From an uncultured Candidatus Saccharibacteria bacterium (GTDB lineage: Bacteria; Patescibacteriota; Saccharimonadia; Saccharimonadales; Saccharimonadaceae): a DNA stretch of 64,000 nt. The notes under the pieces were generated by a model, which was given only the letters and a program-made list of their open reading frames with translations, was not told where the DNA came from and did no database searches. Below are positions 1 through 8,438 of this stretch, one piece after another (within the stretch, counting starts at the first letter, position 1; each line of letters opens with the position of its first letter). Location: NCBI GenBank assembly GCA_938036825.1, contig CALHWD010000006.1, positions 96,016-160,015 on the forward strand. Reading direction: 5' to 3'. Position numbers and translations under genes: made by a program.

Positions 1-1
1 T

Positions 2-76
2 AAAACGCACATTATCGATAATAAAACTGGCCATATGGTGCACACACTCGATGGCAAGGCAGTGGTTTGGTTATAA
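2..76 (+). CDS. C-terminal end of an unidentified protein (partial)
   Basis: An open frame runs from the window edge to a TAA at 74-76 and encodes about 24 residues ending in DGKAVVWL. The hydrophobic and glycine pattern looks like a real protein tail, but too little is present for a family call. It lies just upstream of the radC promoter on the same strand. It could also be chance open frame. Confidence 0.3.
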   Translation, partial: KTHIIDNKTGHMVHTLDGKAVVWL

Positions 77-166
77 AACAGATATTGTAAAATCAAGCCT
101 GAAGCTGCAGTGAACCTATATTGTGAGAGTAGAGGGTTACATCTGCGTCACAACCAAAATACCTAA

Positions 167-195
167 TTGGTGTTTGCACAATGTTCTGGTATACT
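167..195 (+). promoter_or_regulatory. radC promoter
   Basis: TTGGTG (167-172), a 17-nt spacer and TATACT (190-195) preceded by TG (extended -10). The predicted start near 202 lies upstream of the ATGs at 210, 222 and 228, and rules out the GTG at 123 as the radC start. Confidence 0.55.
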
Positions 196-227
196 ATAAA
201 AGGTATAGCATGAAGGGAGAGATGCCA

Positions 228-881
228 ATGCGAATGCGTGACAGACGACCAAGTGATCGCCCGCGGGAGAAACTTGCGCGAGATGGAGCAGCTCGCTTGA
301 GTGACCTCGAACTCCTTATGGCGATTATCGGCAGTGGTAATGCGCGAGCTGACGTTGGCAAAATTGCGCGCTGTGTGCTTAAAACTTTGCGCACGCGTGG
401 AGGTGACCTAACTCATGAGGAACTCTCTAAGATAACTGGCCTTGGTGCAGCTAAGGTGACAGTGATTCTCGCGAATTTTGAGCTTGCACGGCGCTACCTG
501 CTCAAAAGTGACCAGCCTATCATTGATGAGCCGAGCAAAGCAGCAGAGCAACTTACCGATATTCGCGACAAACGGCAGGAGCATTTTGTCTGTCTAACAC
601 TTGATGGAGCGCATCGCTTGATCGCCAAACGCACAATTACCATTGGCACGTTAACTGCTAGCTTGGTGCACCCACGAGAAGTCTTTACAGATGCAATTGC
701 CGACCGAGCAGCGGGGGTTATTGTGGCACATAATCATCCTAGCGGGCAGCTTATCGCAAGCCAGGCTGACCGAGAGACAACGCAGCGTTTGGCCGAGGCG
801 GGTGAGCTGCTTGGCATCCAGTTGCTCGACCACCTTATCGTTACGAAACACGACTACATATCGATCATCGCCGAAACATAA
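228..881 (+). CDS. radC: RadC-family JAB/MPN-domain protein
   Basis: RadC (UPF0758) family. An N-terminal helix-hairpin-helix-like region (SDLELLMAIIGSG, then TGLGAAKV) is followed by the JAB/MPN metalloprotease-like domain with the HNHPSG motif and a downstream Asp, which form the zinc site. 217 aa from this start is normal for the family. The ATG at 228 is chosen because GGGAGA (214-219) sits at good spacing and the product begins with the family-like MRMRDRRPSDRPREK. ATGs at 210 and 222 are in frame alternatives; the open frame extends back to a GTG at 123, upstream of the promoter. The cellular role of RadC is unsettled; the old repair assignment is doubtful. It is followed by dnaJ under its own heat-shock operator. 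Confidence 0.93.
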   Translation: MRMRDRRPSDRPREKLARDGAARLSDLELLMAIIGSGNARADVGKIARCVLKTLRTRGGDLTHEELSKITGLGAAKVTVILANFELARRYLLKSDQPIIDEPSKAAEQLTDIRDKRQEHFVCLTLDGAHRLIAKRTITIGTLTASLVHPREVFTDAIADRAAGVIVAHNHPSGQLIASQADRETTQRLAEAGELLGIQLLDHLIVTKHDYISIIAET

Positions 882-892
882 GGAATGACCTG

Positions 893-919
893 TTAGCACT
901 CTTGCAATTAGAGTGCCAA
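893..919 (+). promoter_or_regulatory. CIRCE operator (HrcA binding site)
   Basis: TTAGCACTC, 9-nt spacer, GAGTGCCAA. This matches the CIRCE consensus (TTAGCACTC-N9-GAGTGCTAA) with one mismatch. It overlaps the -35/spacer of the dnaJ promoter, so HrcA binding would block RNA polymerase. Confidence 0.92.
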
Positions 920-930
920 TTGGCTATACT
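902..930 (+). promoter_or_regulatory. dnaJ promoter
   Basis: TTGCAA (902-907), 17-nt spacer, TATACT (925-930). The -35 lies in the CIRCE loop. The predicted transcription start (about 937) is only about 3 nt from the dnaJ ATG at 940. Confidence 0.8.
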
Positions 931-939
931 AGGACAGAT

Positions 940-2061
940 ATGGCGAAGCGAGATTATTATGAGGTGCTTGGTGTTGCCAAAAGCGCCAGCGATGATGACA
1001 TAAAGCGGGCATTCCGCAAATTGGCAGTGAAGTACCACCCAGATAAAGCGGGTGGGAGTGAAGAGAAGTTCAAAGAAATTAATGAAGCGTATGAGGTCCT
1101 GAAGGATAAGCAAAAGCGCCAGCGGTATGACCAATTTGGCCATGCGGGCGTTGGGGGTGCTGCCAGCGGTAGTGGTGGCGGTAACCCATTCGCTGGCTTT
1201 GGCGACTTTGGCCAAGGGCAGAATATCCACTTTGATTTTGGTGATGGTGGCCTGGGAGATATCTTTGGCCAGTTCTTTGGTGGCGCTGCTGGCGGCAGTG
1301 CAAGCCAAGGCCCGTCACGCGGTCGTGATGTTGAGACGAGCGTGACGCTCGAATTTGAAGAAGCGATCTTTGGCAAAGAAGTCGCTCTTGCACTAACGCT
1401 TGACGACGAATGCGAGCATTGCCACGGTAGCACCGTCGAACCCGGCTCAAGCCTTAAGAGTTGTCCAGATTGTAAAGGCACTGGCCAGCGCGTGCGGACA
1501 ATGAATACAATGTTTGGCCCCATTCAGCAGGCGGTAACGTGTGAGACTTGCCAAGGCCGTGGGCAGATTCCTGAGAAGGCCTGTACAGTCTGCCAGGGTA
1601 GCGGTGTGCAGCGCCGCGAGCAAACGATTACAGTCAAGATTCCCGCTGGTATCGATAACGGCTCAACGATTCGTCTCCGTGGTCGTGGCGAAGCTGTAGG
1701 TGGTGGTAGCAAGGGTGATCTTTATGTGCAGGTGCGGGTCAATCCACACAAGACATTTAGCCGCGAAGGTGATGTAATCCTGAGTGAGGAGCATATCAGT
1801 ATGGCAGACGCAGCGCTTGGTGCTGAACTCGACGTCAAGACAGTCGACGGGACAATTACAATGAAGGTGCCAGCTGGTACGCAATCGGGCACAGACTTCA
1901 AGCTATCTGGCCATGGTGTGCCACACATGCGGAGCGATAAGCGTGGGCCTCATATCGTGACAGTAGTGGTCGACACCCCAACCAAGCTAAACCGCCGCCA
2001 AAAGGAAATCCTCCGCGAGTTTAATGACACGCTTGGGCGGAAGGGGATATTTGGGCTGTAA
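940..2061 (+). CDS. dnaJ: Chaperone DnaJ (Hsp40)
   Basis: Co-chaperone that stimulates DnaK ATPase and delivers unfolded clients. J-domain at residues 4-70 with the HPD triad (YHPDKAG), then a Gly/Phe-rich linker (about 75-125). Four CxxC zinc modules follow ([30 protein letters not shown]), then the C-terminal substrate-binding domains. 373 aa is standard length. The ATG at 940 gives the canonical [11 protein letters not shown] start; an upstream in-frame GTG at 913 lies inside the CIRCE and is rejected. The gene is monocistronic here: no dnaK, grpE or hrcA is adjacent, so they must be elsewhere. There is essentially no 5' leader. Confidence 0.98.
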   Translation: MAKRDYYEVLGVAKSASDDDIKRAFRKLAVKYHPDKAGGSEEKFKEINEAYEVLKDKQKRQRYDQFGHAGVGGAASGSGGGNPFAGFGDFGQGQNIHFDFGDGGLGDIFGQFFGGAAGGSASQGPSRGRDVETSVTLEFEEAIFGKEVALALTLDDECEHCHGSTVEPGSSLKSCPDCKGTGQRVRTMNTMFGPIQQAVTCETCQGRGQIPEKACTVCQGSGVQRREQTITVKIPAGIDNGSTIRLRGRGEAVGGGSKGDLYVQVRVNPHKTFSREGDVILSEEHISMADAALGAELDVKTVDGTITMKVPAGTQSGTDFKLSGHGVPHMRSDKRGPHIVTVVVDTPTKLNRRQKEILREFNDTLGRKGIFGL

Positions 2062-2211
2062 CATAGAAACTGTTAGTAGAAGTTAGCCCCTAAGATGCTT
2101 GTACAACGCCAATAGTCTAACGCATTAATGATAGATTGAAAGGCTATTGACTCTTCTCATAAACAATGTATAAATAGAGTGTGAAACGCTGCTAAATTAG
2201 TGATATCTAAA

Positions 2212-3135
2212 ATGATACAAGAAAAAAGAGATATTTTAGTTATGTTTAGCTATCGTAACCACAAGCGTGGTTATATTGAGATGCTTTTTGATCGTCTTTC
2301 AGCTCGATCACAGCAGTATCCGCTACAGCTTTACAGAGGGTCGCTATCTGATATACATATTTACATTAAAAACAACCATCTCTCAATAATTGATACACTA
2401 ACAAATCGTGATATAGCTAGTTTCGATGGCATCTATTTTGAATTGTGGTATAAGGCGCAACAGCAAGCTCTAGCTGTTGCACAGTATGCGAAAACACATA
2501 AAGTACCTTTTTTTAGTGAAGAGCTGCTTAAAATAATGCCAATGACAAAGGTGGGTGAAGTTGCTTGTCTTGCAGATAAGAAAATTCCTTTGCCAGACAC
2601 CTTCATTAGTAGCTGCCGTCAGATAAAAAAAGTCTTTCGAAAGAACCCCCCTTTTTTATATCCACTTATTGTTAAGGCAGCAGATGGCTATGGTGGAAAA
2701 AATAATTTTTTGGTTGACACTTACCAAGATTTACTAAAAATACTAGATAGCCACAAAAAAACCCAATTTCTTATTCAAGAATATATACCAAATGATCATG
2801 ACTATCGATGCTTGGTTTTTGGTGGGGAGATTAAATTTGTTCTAAAACGATCACGGGATACAACAAATGATTCTCACCTCAATAATACATCGGCCGGCGG
2901 CAAAGGTGAGATGGTTACATTAGATACTTTATCGATTTCTGCACAAGAAGCTGTGTTGGCGGCAGCTAAAGCGCTTAACCGCGATAGCTTCGCTGGAGTT
3001 GATCTGATGATCCACAAAGAAACTGGCCAGCCTTATATTCTCGAAGTTAACCAAACGCCTCAAATAGAAATTGGCGCAGAGATAGAACATAAGATGGATG
3101 CTCTATTGAATTATATGGAGAAAATAACACAATGA
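2212..3135 (+). CDS. ATP-grasp ligase, RimK-like (first of three)
   Basis: ATP-grasp fold carboxylate-amine ligase; substrate unknown. The central domain has a lysine strand (PLIVKAADGYGGKNNF) and an acidic strand (FLIQEYIPNDHDYRCL). The C-terminal Mg/ATP motif is FAGVDLMI...YILEVNQTPQIEIGA, with the E and N that bind metal. It is clearly paralogous to the next gene: both share the YIPNDxDYR and SHLNNxSxGGxGE motifs. It overlaps the next gene by 4 bp (ATGA), so they are coupled. The start is uncertain: GTG 2200, ATG 2212 or ATG 2242. The region is noticeably more AT-rich than its neighbours, suggesting acquisition. No Shine-Dalgarno is obvious. Confidence 0.85.
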   Translation: MIQEKRDILVMFSYRNHKRGYIEMLFDRLSARSQQYPLQLYRGSLSDIHIYIKNNHLSIIDTLTNRDIASFDGIYFELWYKAQQQALAVAQYAKTHKVPFFSEELLKIMPMTKVGEVACLADKKIPLPDTFISSCRQIKKVFRKNPPFLYPLIVKAADGYGGKNNFLVDTYQDLLKILDSHKKTQFLIQEYIPNDHDYRCLVFGGEIKFVLKRSRDTTNDSHLNNTSAGGKGEMVTLDTLSISAQEAVLAAAKALNRDSFAGVDLMIHKETGQPYILEVNQTPQIEIGAEIEHKMDALLNYMEKITQ

Positions 3136-4511
3136 GCCGTCCGACAATTGTATTTGTTTTTTCGAGAGAAGGTACTGATACAAGTACACGCTATGGTGGC
3201 TTCGCTCGGCGGTTAGTAAAGTCTGGTAACTTTCCAGAGGCAGATGTAAAGACTGTGGCGCTCGAAAATTTGATATATCACGTTAGTTACGACAAGACGA
3301 GTGTTATCGATGCTCGAACGGGGTTTGATCTTGGTGATGCGCAGTTTGTTTATCTAAAGTCTTGGAGTGGCTTAGCTGATGAGGCAGTTGCGTTAGCTCA
3401 TTATCTCTTTGCAAAGGGTGTTCCTTTTGCTGATATGCTTGCACATGGAAGGGGTTCTTCGAAGCTAGTCACACTTTTTAAGCAGTGGGCAGCAGGGAAT
3501 CGTATTCCCCAGACGCTGTATTGTCATAACCAAGAAATTATTTTCGAGACACGCGCTATAGATCTCCTGGGTGAGCGTTTTATTATGAAAGATGTGTATG
3601 GCACAAAGGGTCAGAATAACTATCTCGTGACTTTTGATGAAGCGAAACAGATTTTAGAGGAAGAAAAAAATAAAGATGTGAATTATTTGTTTCAAACCTA
3701 TATACCGAACGATGGAGATTACCGAGTTGGGGTTTATGGAGGAGTGCCGAAATTTATTCTAAAACGAATCAGCGATCAATCATCCCATCTCAACAATATA
3801 TCTATGGGTGGCAGAGGCGAGCTACTTGCTGCTGAAGCTGCGCCGAAGAGGCTGTTGAGCTTAGCAAAACGTGCGGCTTCTGCGTCTGAGCTTCAATTCG
3901 CTGGTGTTGATATTATACAAAATAAGCATACAAAAAAATGGTATATTCTTGAGGTAAACCAAGGATCACAAATAGTAACAGGAGCTTATGCATCTGTAAA
4001 TAGCACCCTATTTAATGATGGTTTGCGACTATTGCTGCGTCAGAATATGAAACGTCGGCGTAGCAAACCTCGAAAAATTATAGGAAGAAGGGCAATCGCC
4101 ATCCTACCTGAGCTCAACATAGAATCTGTTGTAGCGAAAGTCGACACAGGAGCTTATTCGTCTACACTTCATGCAGTGAATATCCATATTGAAAAAAAAG
4201 GTGCAACCGAAGAACTTGTTTTTGATATTATTCCTGGAGAGTTTATTCAAACAAAATCTGGTAAAACAGAAACCCATCGAGTTCGTGATTTTTATACCAG
4301 AAAAGTCCGCAGCTCAAATGGCCATATACAAGTCCGTTATACTATCAAAACAAAAATAAACCTTGATAATATACGTTTCATGGCAAGCATTACCTTGAAT
4401 GATCGCTCGGCTATGGATTATCCACTTTTGATAGGACGTAAGTTACTCCGGTCGCGCTTTATCGTTAATGTTGAGTTAAATGAACAAAACGAGATAGATT
4501 GGAAATATTAA
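3132..4511 (+). CDS. ATP-grasp ligase fused to a RimK-associated retropepsin-like domain
   Basis: Two-domain protein. Residues about 1-310 form an ATP-grasp ligase (FIMKDVYGTKGQNNY lysine strand; YLFQTYIPNDGDYR; FAGVDII...YILEVNQGSQIVTGA). Residues about 315-459 match the PF05618 family ('ATP-dependent Zn protease' or RimB-like), which has an aspartic-protease-like DTGA core. Visible motifs are IGRRAIAILPEL, KVDTGAYSSTLHA, RKVRSSNG, LNDRSAMDYPLLIGRKLL and RFIVNVEL. In other bacteria this domain is a separate gene next to rimK. The fusion suggests that one polypeptide ligates an amino acid or peptide and the other domain trims it or remodels the product. It is coupled to the preceding gene by a 4-bp overlap. 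Confidence 0.85.
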   Translation: MSRPTIVFVFSREGTDTSTRYGGFARRLVKSGNFPEADVKTVALENLIYHVSYDKTSVIDARTGFDLGDAQFVYLKSWSGLADEAVALAHYLFAKGVPFADMLAHGRGSSKLVTLFKQWAAGNRIPQTLYCHNQEIIFETRAIDLLGERFIMKDVYGTKGQNNYLVTFDEAKQILEEEKNKDVNYLFQTYIPNDGDYRVGVYGGVPKFILKRISDQSSHLNNISMGGRGELLAAEAAPKRLLSLAKRAASASELQFAGVDIIQNKHTKKWYILEVNQGSQIVTGAYASVNSTLFNDGLRLLLRQNMKRRRSKPRKIIGRRAIAILPELNIESVVAKVDTGAYSSTLHAVNIHIEKKGATEELVFDIIPGEFIQTKSGKTETHRVRDFYTRKVRSSNGHIQVRYTIKTKINLDNIRFMASITLNDRSAMDYPLLIGRKLLRSRFIVNVELNEQNEIDWKY

Positions 4512-4552
4512 TAAAGATAATAACCCAAAAAGGTAACAGCAATAAAATCATC

Positions 4553-5470
4553 ATGAAGATAGCAATACTAAGCAACGGTAATGTTAATTATTCAACCCTT
4601 CGGCTGAAGGAAGAGGCGGAAAAGCGTAATCATATTGTAAAAATCATAAAATACCGCAAATGCTATGTAACGATCGACGAAAAACATCCAACAGTGATGT
4701 ATGACGGGCAGGCACTTGATCAGTACGATGCAATAATCCCCCGTATTGCGAGTAATATGACTCGCTATGGCACAGCAGTGGCGCGCCAATTAGAAATGGC
4801 GTACCCACGCACACTTTTTGTTAATCGCTCGATTGCGATTACGCGAGCACGGGATAAACTGCGTTCGACACAGCTACTAGCCCGAGGTGGAGTAGCTATT
4901 CCTAAGACAGTGTTTAGCCGCAACTCAGCCGATATAGACGATCTCCTTAACGAACTTGGTGGCACGCCAGTTATCATCAAGCTAGCTCGTGGCACTCATG
5001 GTAATGGTGTGGTGTTGGCGGAGACGAAGAAGGCGGCAAAGTCGGTGCTCCAGGCGTTGTACCTTACCAACGAGGATGGGACAAATATCCTTTTGCAAGA
5101 ATTTATTCGTGAGTCGGCTGGAGTGGACATCCGCGCCTTTGTGGTGGGGAGTCGTGTAGTGGCGAGCATGAAGCGTCAGAGCCTAGATGACGACTTTCGA
5201 TCTAACCTCCATAAGGGAGGCGAAGGAACGCCGATTCGCTTGACGGATGCCGAGCGCCGTATGTGTTTGCGGGCAGCCAAGGCAATGGGTTTGACGGTGG
5301 CGGGTGTTGACTTTATGCGCTCGAGCCGTGGGCCACTGGTGCTCGAGGTCAATGCGAGCCCAGGCTTTGGGATAGAGAAAATTACGCGGCGTAATGTGGC
5401 CAAACCGATCATTGAATATATTGAGCGCAATGCGAAGCGGCAGCACAAGAAGGATCGCGTTGGAGCATAG
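4553..5470 (+). CDS. RimK-type alpha-L-glutamate ligase family protein
   Basis: Standard RimK architecture: N-terminal MKIAILSNGN Rossmann-like start, ATP-grasp lysine strand PVIIKLARGTHGNGV, ILLQEFIRESAGVDIRAFVV, and the C-terminal metal-binding VAGVDFMRS...VLEVNASPGFGIE. The family adds glutamate to ribosomal protein S6 or other C-termini, or makes small peptides; the target here is not visible. 305 aa is normal. The ATG at 4553 is chosen because it gives the family N-terminus; the frame extends back to 4499, overlapping the previous gene. Composition returns toward the core average in its second half, unlike the two upstream ATP-grasp genes. Confidence 0.9.
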   Translation: MKIAILSNGNVNYSTLRLKEEAEKRNHIVKIIKYRKCYVTIDEKHPTVMYDGQALDQYDAIIPRIASNMTRYGTAVARQLEMAYPRTLFVNRSIAITRARDKLRSTQLLARGGVAIPKTVFSRNSADIDDLLNELGGTPVIIKLARGTHGNGVVLAETKKAAKSVLQALYLTNEDGTNILLQEFIRESAGVDIRAFVVGSRVVASMKRQSLDDDFRSNLHKGGEGTPIRLTDAERRMCLRAAKAMGLTVAGVDFMRSSRGPLVLEVNASPGFGIEKITRRNVAKPIIEYIERNAKRQHKKDRVGA

Positions 5471-5524
5471 CTATCCAAACGTATTGGCGTTTCTCATAAC
5501 GCTTATGTTGAATCGATATCATGA

Positions 5525-5530
5525 TATAAT
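5525..5530 (+). promoter_or_regulatory. -10 box of leaderless gene at 5537
   Basis: TGATATAAT with TATAAT at 5525-5530, then exactly 6 nt to the ATG at 5537. Confidence 0.6.
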
Positions 5531-5536
5531 AGTGGT

Positions 5537-6019
5537 ATGATATTGCTTGGATTGCTTGTTGGCATGGCTGTGGTTTTGGCTGGTTTGGTATATGTAGCGA
5601 AGCGGCATTTTGGGCTACCAGTAATAGGCCTAGCGGTTGGTATGGTAATGACACAGCTGTGGGCGGCAGATGTCGTGCCGTATGCTGCTGGGGTTGGCAT
5701 AGGCATTGACCGATCTGCTTTGCTTGCAGTGGTAACGATTGTGCTGACGGTGCTACCAGCTGTGGTGCTGGTGTGTTGCGGCTCGGTGGTGAGTCAGCGC
5801 TGGTGGCGCATTGGTGGCTCGCTTGTCTTTGGTATTATGGCGGTGTATGTGCTGTTTGGTGCGCTGAGTAGCTTCGTGCCAGTTGATGAGACAAGCAAGA
5901 CGGTTATGGCAGCGCTGGATGGGTCTCATGCAGCGGTTGTAACGATAGGGTTTGCATGTGCCCTTGTTGACACGCTCGTGGCTCGCGCAAAGGGCGCAAA
6001 ACCACATAAGAAAAAGTGA
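5537..6019 (+). CDS. Small integral membrane protein, unknown function
   Basis: 160 aa, mostly hydrophobic, with about four predicted transmembrane segments (residues 2-21, 26-45, 60-85, 92-115 and a weaker one near 135-150). It ends in a basic tail (KGAKPHKKK), which suggests a cytoplasmic C-terminus. No catalytic motif is recognised. It has its own leaderless promoter and ends facing yebC, with a shared hairpin between the two. Confidence 0.7.
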   Translation: MILLGLLVGMAVVLAGLVYVAKRHFGLPVIGLAVGMVMTQLWAADVVPYAAGVGIGIDRSALLAVVTIVLTVLPAVVLVCCGSVVSQRWWRIGGSLVFGIMAVYVLFGALSSFVPVDETSKTVMAALDGSHAAVVTIGFACALVDTLVARAKGAKPHKKK

Positions 6020-6088
6020 TAGATACTTCTTGCGCGTGTCACTCGATAAGTTTGGTTTTACAAGAATATATACGTTGATGTGCCTAGC

Positions 6089-6119
6089 AAAACAACCCTC
6101 ATGATAGAGGGTCGTTTTA
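6089..6119. terminator. Bidirectional terminator between the membrane-protein gene and yebC
   Basis: Inverted repeat AAAACAACCCTC / GAGGGTCGTTTT around a 6-nt loop. It has A-rich and T-rich flanks, so it can serve both convergent genes. Confidence 0.7.
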
Positions 6120-6151
6120 GTGTTGTGATTCGCGTGTAGCTCTAGTGGGTA

Positions 6152-6856
6152 TTACACAGCGTTCGTTGCAACGTTTGTCACATCATCGAGTGCTTCAAGT
6201 GCATCGATAATTTTGGTAAGTTTGCGGGCGGTTTCGTCGTCCTCAATAGCAACGGTGTTGTTGGGCACATACTGAAGTTCTGCATCTTCAACAGCCATGC
6301 CAGCTGCGAGCAAAGCTTCGCGAACTTTGGCGAGCTCCTTTTTGTCGGTGTAGACAGTGAGGCCACCATCTTCTTCTGTTGCATCCTCAGCTCCAGCATC
6401 AAGCACAGTAAGGAGCGCTTCTTCACCACTGGCTGCTACGCGGATTACGCCCTTGCGCGCAAACTGAAACATCACACTACCGCTATCTGCCATGGTGCCA
6501 CCATTCTTGGTGAGAGCAGTGCGGACCTCTGGGTAGGTACGATTCTTGTTGTCGGTTGCTGTCTCGATAATGATGCCAACACCACCTGGGCCGTAGCCCT
6601 CATAGACCGCCTCTTCGAGTGCGGCAGCATTTTTATCATTGATGCGATCAATTGCTCGCTGGATGTTAGCGTTGGGCATATTGGCTGCCCGAGCCTTCTC
6701 GATGGCCAATGCGAGACTTGAGTTAGTTGTTGGATCGGTGCCGCCACGGGCTGCAATGGCAATCATATTGCCAAGCTTGGTAAAGGCTGCGCCGCGCTTT
6801 GCATCAACCACGGCCTTTTGGCGATGGGTCGTGGCCCATTTACTGTGTCCAGACAT
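6152..6856 (-). CDS. YebC/PmpR (TACO1) family protein
   Basis: Starts with the family signature MSGHSKWATTHRQKAVVDAK and keeps the GYGPGGVGIIIETATDN block; 234 aa is typical. Members act as DNA-binding regulators or, as shown for TACO1 and some YebC proteins, as translation factors relieving ribosome stalling at proline tracts. AAGGAGAACCT precedes the ATG at 6856, and TACAAT lies about 35 nt upstream of the start. Confidence 0.95.
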   Translation of the reverse strand: MSGHSKWATTHRQKAVVDAKRGAAFTKLGNMIAIAARGGTDPTTNSSLALAIEKARAANMPNANIQRAIDRINDKNAAALEEAVYEGYGPGGVGIIIETATDNKNRTYPEVRTALTKNGGTMADSGSVMFQFARKGVIRVAASGEEALLTVLDAGAEDATEEDGGLTVYTDKKELAKVREALLAAGMAVEDAELQYVPNNTVAIEDDETARKLTKIIDALEALDDVTNVATNAV

Positions 6857-6894
6857 AGGTTCTCCTTGATTGTTCTATCTTTCACTCAATTGTA

Positions 6895-7176
6895 GCATAT
6901 TGGGTAGTTGTTATTCTACGAGCGAGGCATTGCGTCATCCGGATCGCAGCCTATCTAGTAAACTCCATACTGCTTACTCTGTTTCCATAGAGCCTAGTAA
7001 GGGAGCTAGAGTCTTTTGTGTGTTTGCTTTTCTTATGGTGGAATTCTCGAATCCATTGGATATTTTATACCCACTGAAGTTAGCTAGGTATAATCGCTAA
7101 CGCAAGAGAAACGAACTTTCATGGGCAGATAGTATAGGTTTGAAAGAGTGATAATTGAAGTCTGCGCTTACTCCGC
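6895..7176. other. Intergenic region between yebC and the tRNA-Lys promoter
   Basis: About 280 nt between divergent units. It holds the yebC promoter (TACAAT, minus strand, about 6892-6897). I saw no convincing gene or conserved RNA. A 76-codon plus-strand frame starting at 6870 has no start signal or recognisable content. Confidence 0.4.
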
Positions 7177-7206
7177 TTGACAGTCTACCACAACCAGTGC
7201 TATACT
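7177..7206 (+). promoter_or_regulatory. tRNA-Lys promoter
   Basis: TTGACA (7177-7182), 18-nt spacer, TATACT (7201-7206), 12 nt before the mature tRNA end. Confidence 0.85.
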
Positions 7207-7218
7207 CGCAGAGTCTAC

Positions 7219-7295
7219 GGGCCCATAGCTCAGCAGGTTAGAGCACCTGCCTTTTAAGCAGGGTGTCGTGAGTTCGAGCCTCACTGGGCCCTCCA
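7219..7295 (+). tRNA. tRNA-Lys (anticodon TTT)
   Basis: Complete cloverleaf: acceptor GGGCCCA/TGGGCCC, D stem GCTC/GAGC, anticodon stem CCTGC/GCAGG with loop CTTTTAA, T arm GTGAG-TTCGAGC-CTCAC. The CCA end is encoded. Only the TTT Lys anticodon is seen in this window. Confidence 0.97.
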
Positions 7296-7305
7296 TTGAT
7301 CAATA

Positions 7306-7330
7306 AGCAGGCGAGATAGCCTGTTTTTTG
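7306..7330 (+). terminator. tRNA-Lys terminator
   Basis: CAGGC-GAGATA-GCCTG hairpin followed by TTTTTT, starting 13 nt after the tRNA. Confidence 0.85.
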
Positions 7331-7786
7331 TTATGTTGATTGATTAGACTACTGTACAAATAAAATGTGCGCAATTAATAAAATGATGAGCGTGTGCTTA
7401 ACTATAGCGAGTTGCTTTGCGCATAATCGTGGCGAGGCGAAAAAACAAAATGTAAACTATGCGGAACTATAGCCTAGCGAGTTACTGTGTGGGCTTGCTG
7501 TAACTTATTTTGGCACTATCGGCGATTTTTTATTTGGGTGTGCAGTGGTGTATGGTAATGTGGCTAGCAGTAAGATTGACCAATGGCTGCGCCCAATGGT
7601 GTGCAAATGCTAGAGTGAGTGTATATATGAGTATGAGCGTATTTGTGCGTTTGAACCATAAAACCGCGTTTTCTTACCGTCTAGCTAAGTATAAAGATAG
7701 AGCACGAACCAATGATTTCTATCTCAAATTCACCTAGCTTCATAGCTATACTGTGGCGGTATATAGCAGAAGCTCTCAGATTCAGC
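7331..7786. other. Noncoding stretch before ruvC
   Basis: About 455 nt with no supportable gene. There are loosely repeated GCGAGTT words near 7408 and 7477. A 75-codon plus-strand frame at 7510-7737 has no ribosome binding site and no family resemblance. No structured RNA was recognised by eye. Confidence 0.4.
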
Positions 7787-7792
7787 TATACT
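7787..7792 (+). promoter_or_regulatory. -10 box of leaderless ruvC
   Basis: TATACT at 7787-7792 followed by exactly 6 nt and the ruvC ATG at 7799. Confidence 0.65.
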
Positions 7793-7798
7793 AGCATC

Positions 7799-8275
7799 AT
7801 GCGAATCATTGGTATAGACCCGGGCACTGGCATCCTTGGCTTTGGCGTCATTGACGCTCATGGTGGCGCAACGCGACTCGTCACGGCTGGTGTCATTACA
7901 ACGCCAGCACATACTCCAATACCAGAGCGCCTTGGTGAGATATTCGATGGTCTCACGAGTATTATTGCAGAGACACAACCCACAATGATGGCGATCGAGA
8001 AGCTTTTTTTTACTCGTAATATAACTACCGCTATGAGCGTAGCCGAAGCACGTGGCGTAGCGCTGCTGACTGGCCAGCGGGCAGGACTGCGGATTGAGGA
8101 ATATACACCACTCCAGATCAAGCAGACAATCACTGGCTATGGCAAAGCCGATAAAAAGCAAGTGCAAGAAATGGTGCGGCTCCAACTAGGCCTTCAGACG
8201 GTGCCTAAGCCAGACGACTGTGCAGATGCTCTCGCGGCAGCGATTATGGCAGCATTTATGACGCGGCAGAGCTAA
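7799..8275 (+). CDS. ruvC: Crossover junction endodeoxyribonuclease RuvC
   Basis: Resolves Holliday junctions after RuvAB branch migration. RNase H-like fold with acidic catalytic residues in MRIIGIDPGTG (first Asp), AIEKLFF (Glu) and the C-terminal PDDCADALAAAI (Asp pair). 158 aa is normal. The ATG at 7799 is chosen because it begins the family N-terminus directly behind the -10 box; the frame extends to 7712 without support. ruvA (10993) and ruvB (14053) are nearby but under separate promoters. Confidence 0.97.
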   Translation: MRIIGIDPGTGILGFGVIDAHGGATRLVTAGVITTPAHTPIPERLGEIFDGLTSIIAETQPTMMAIEKLFFTRNITTAMSVAEARGVALLTGQRAGLRIEEYTPLQIKQTITGYGKADKKQVQEMVRLQLGLQTVPKPDDCADALAAAIMAAFMTRQS

Positions 8276-8426
8276 CTGGTTGGGAAGTACTTCTGTATCT
8301 GTGTCAGGTGAGAAATAAACTATAAGAGTGGCTCTCTAACTGCAATAAGAGTGTGTGCTATATCAGAGATGAGGAAAAGAAAAGCGCTAAGATTGGTGTT
8401 TTCGGTACATTGCGTCAGAACGATGG

Positions 8427-8432
8427 TATAAT
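8427..8432 (+). promoter_or_regulatory. -10 box of leaderless PBP gene
   Basis: TGGTATAAT (hexamer 8427-8432), 6 nt, then ATG 8439. Confidence 0.65.
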
Positions 8433-8438
8433 TAAACT

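Noticed and set aside
123..227. Long N-terminal extension of RadC from GTG 123
   Set aside because: The radC promoter lies inside it (-10 at 190-195), so translation must start downstream.
6870..7100. 76-codon frame in the yebC-tRNA intergenic region
   Set aside because: Overlaps the yebC promoter in antisense, with no start signal.
7510..7737. 75-codon frame before ruvC
   Set aside because: No start signal; runs into the ruvC promoter region; no family resemblance.
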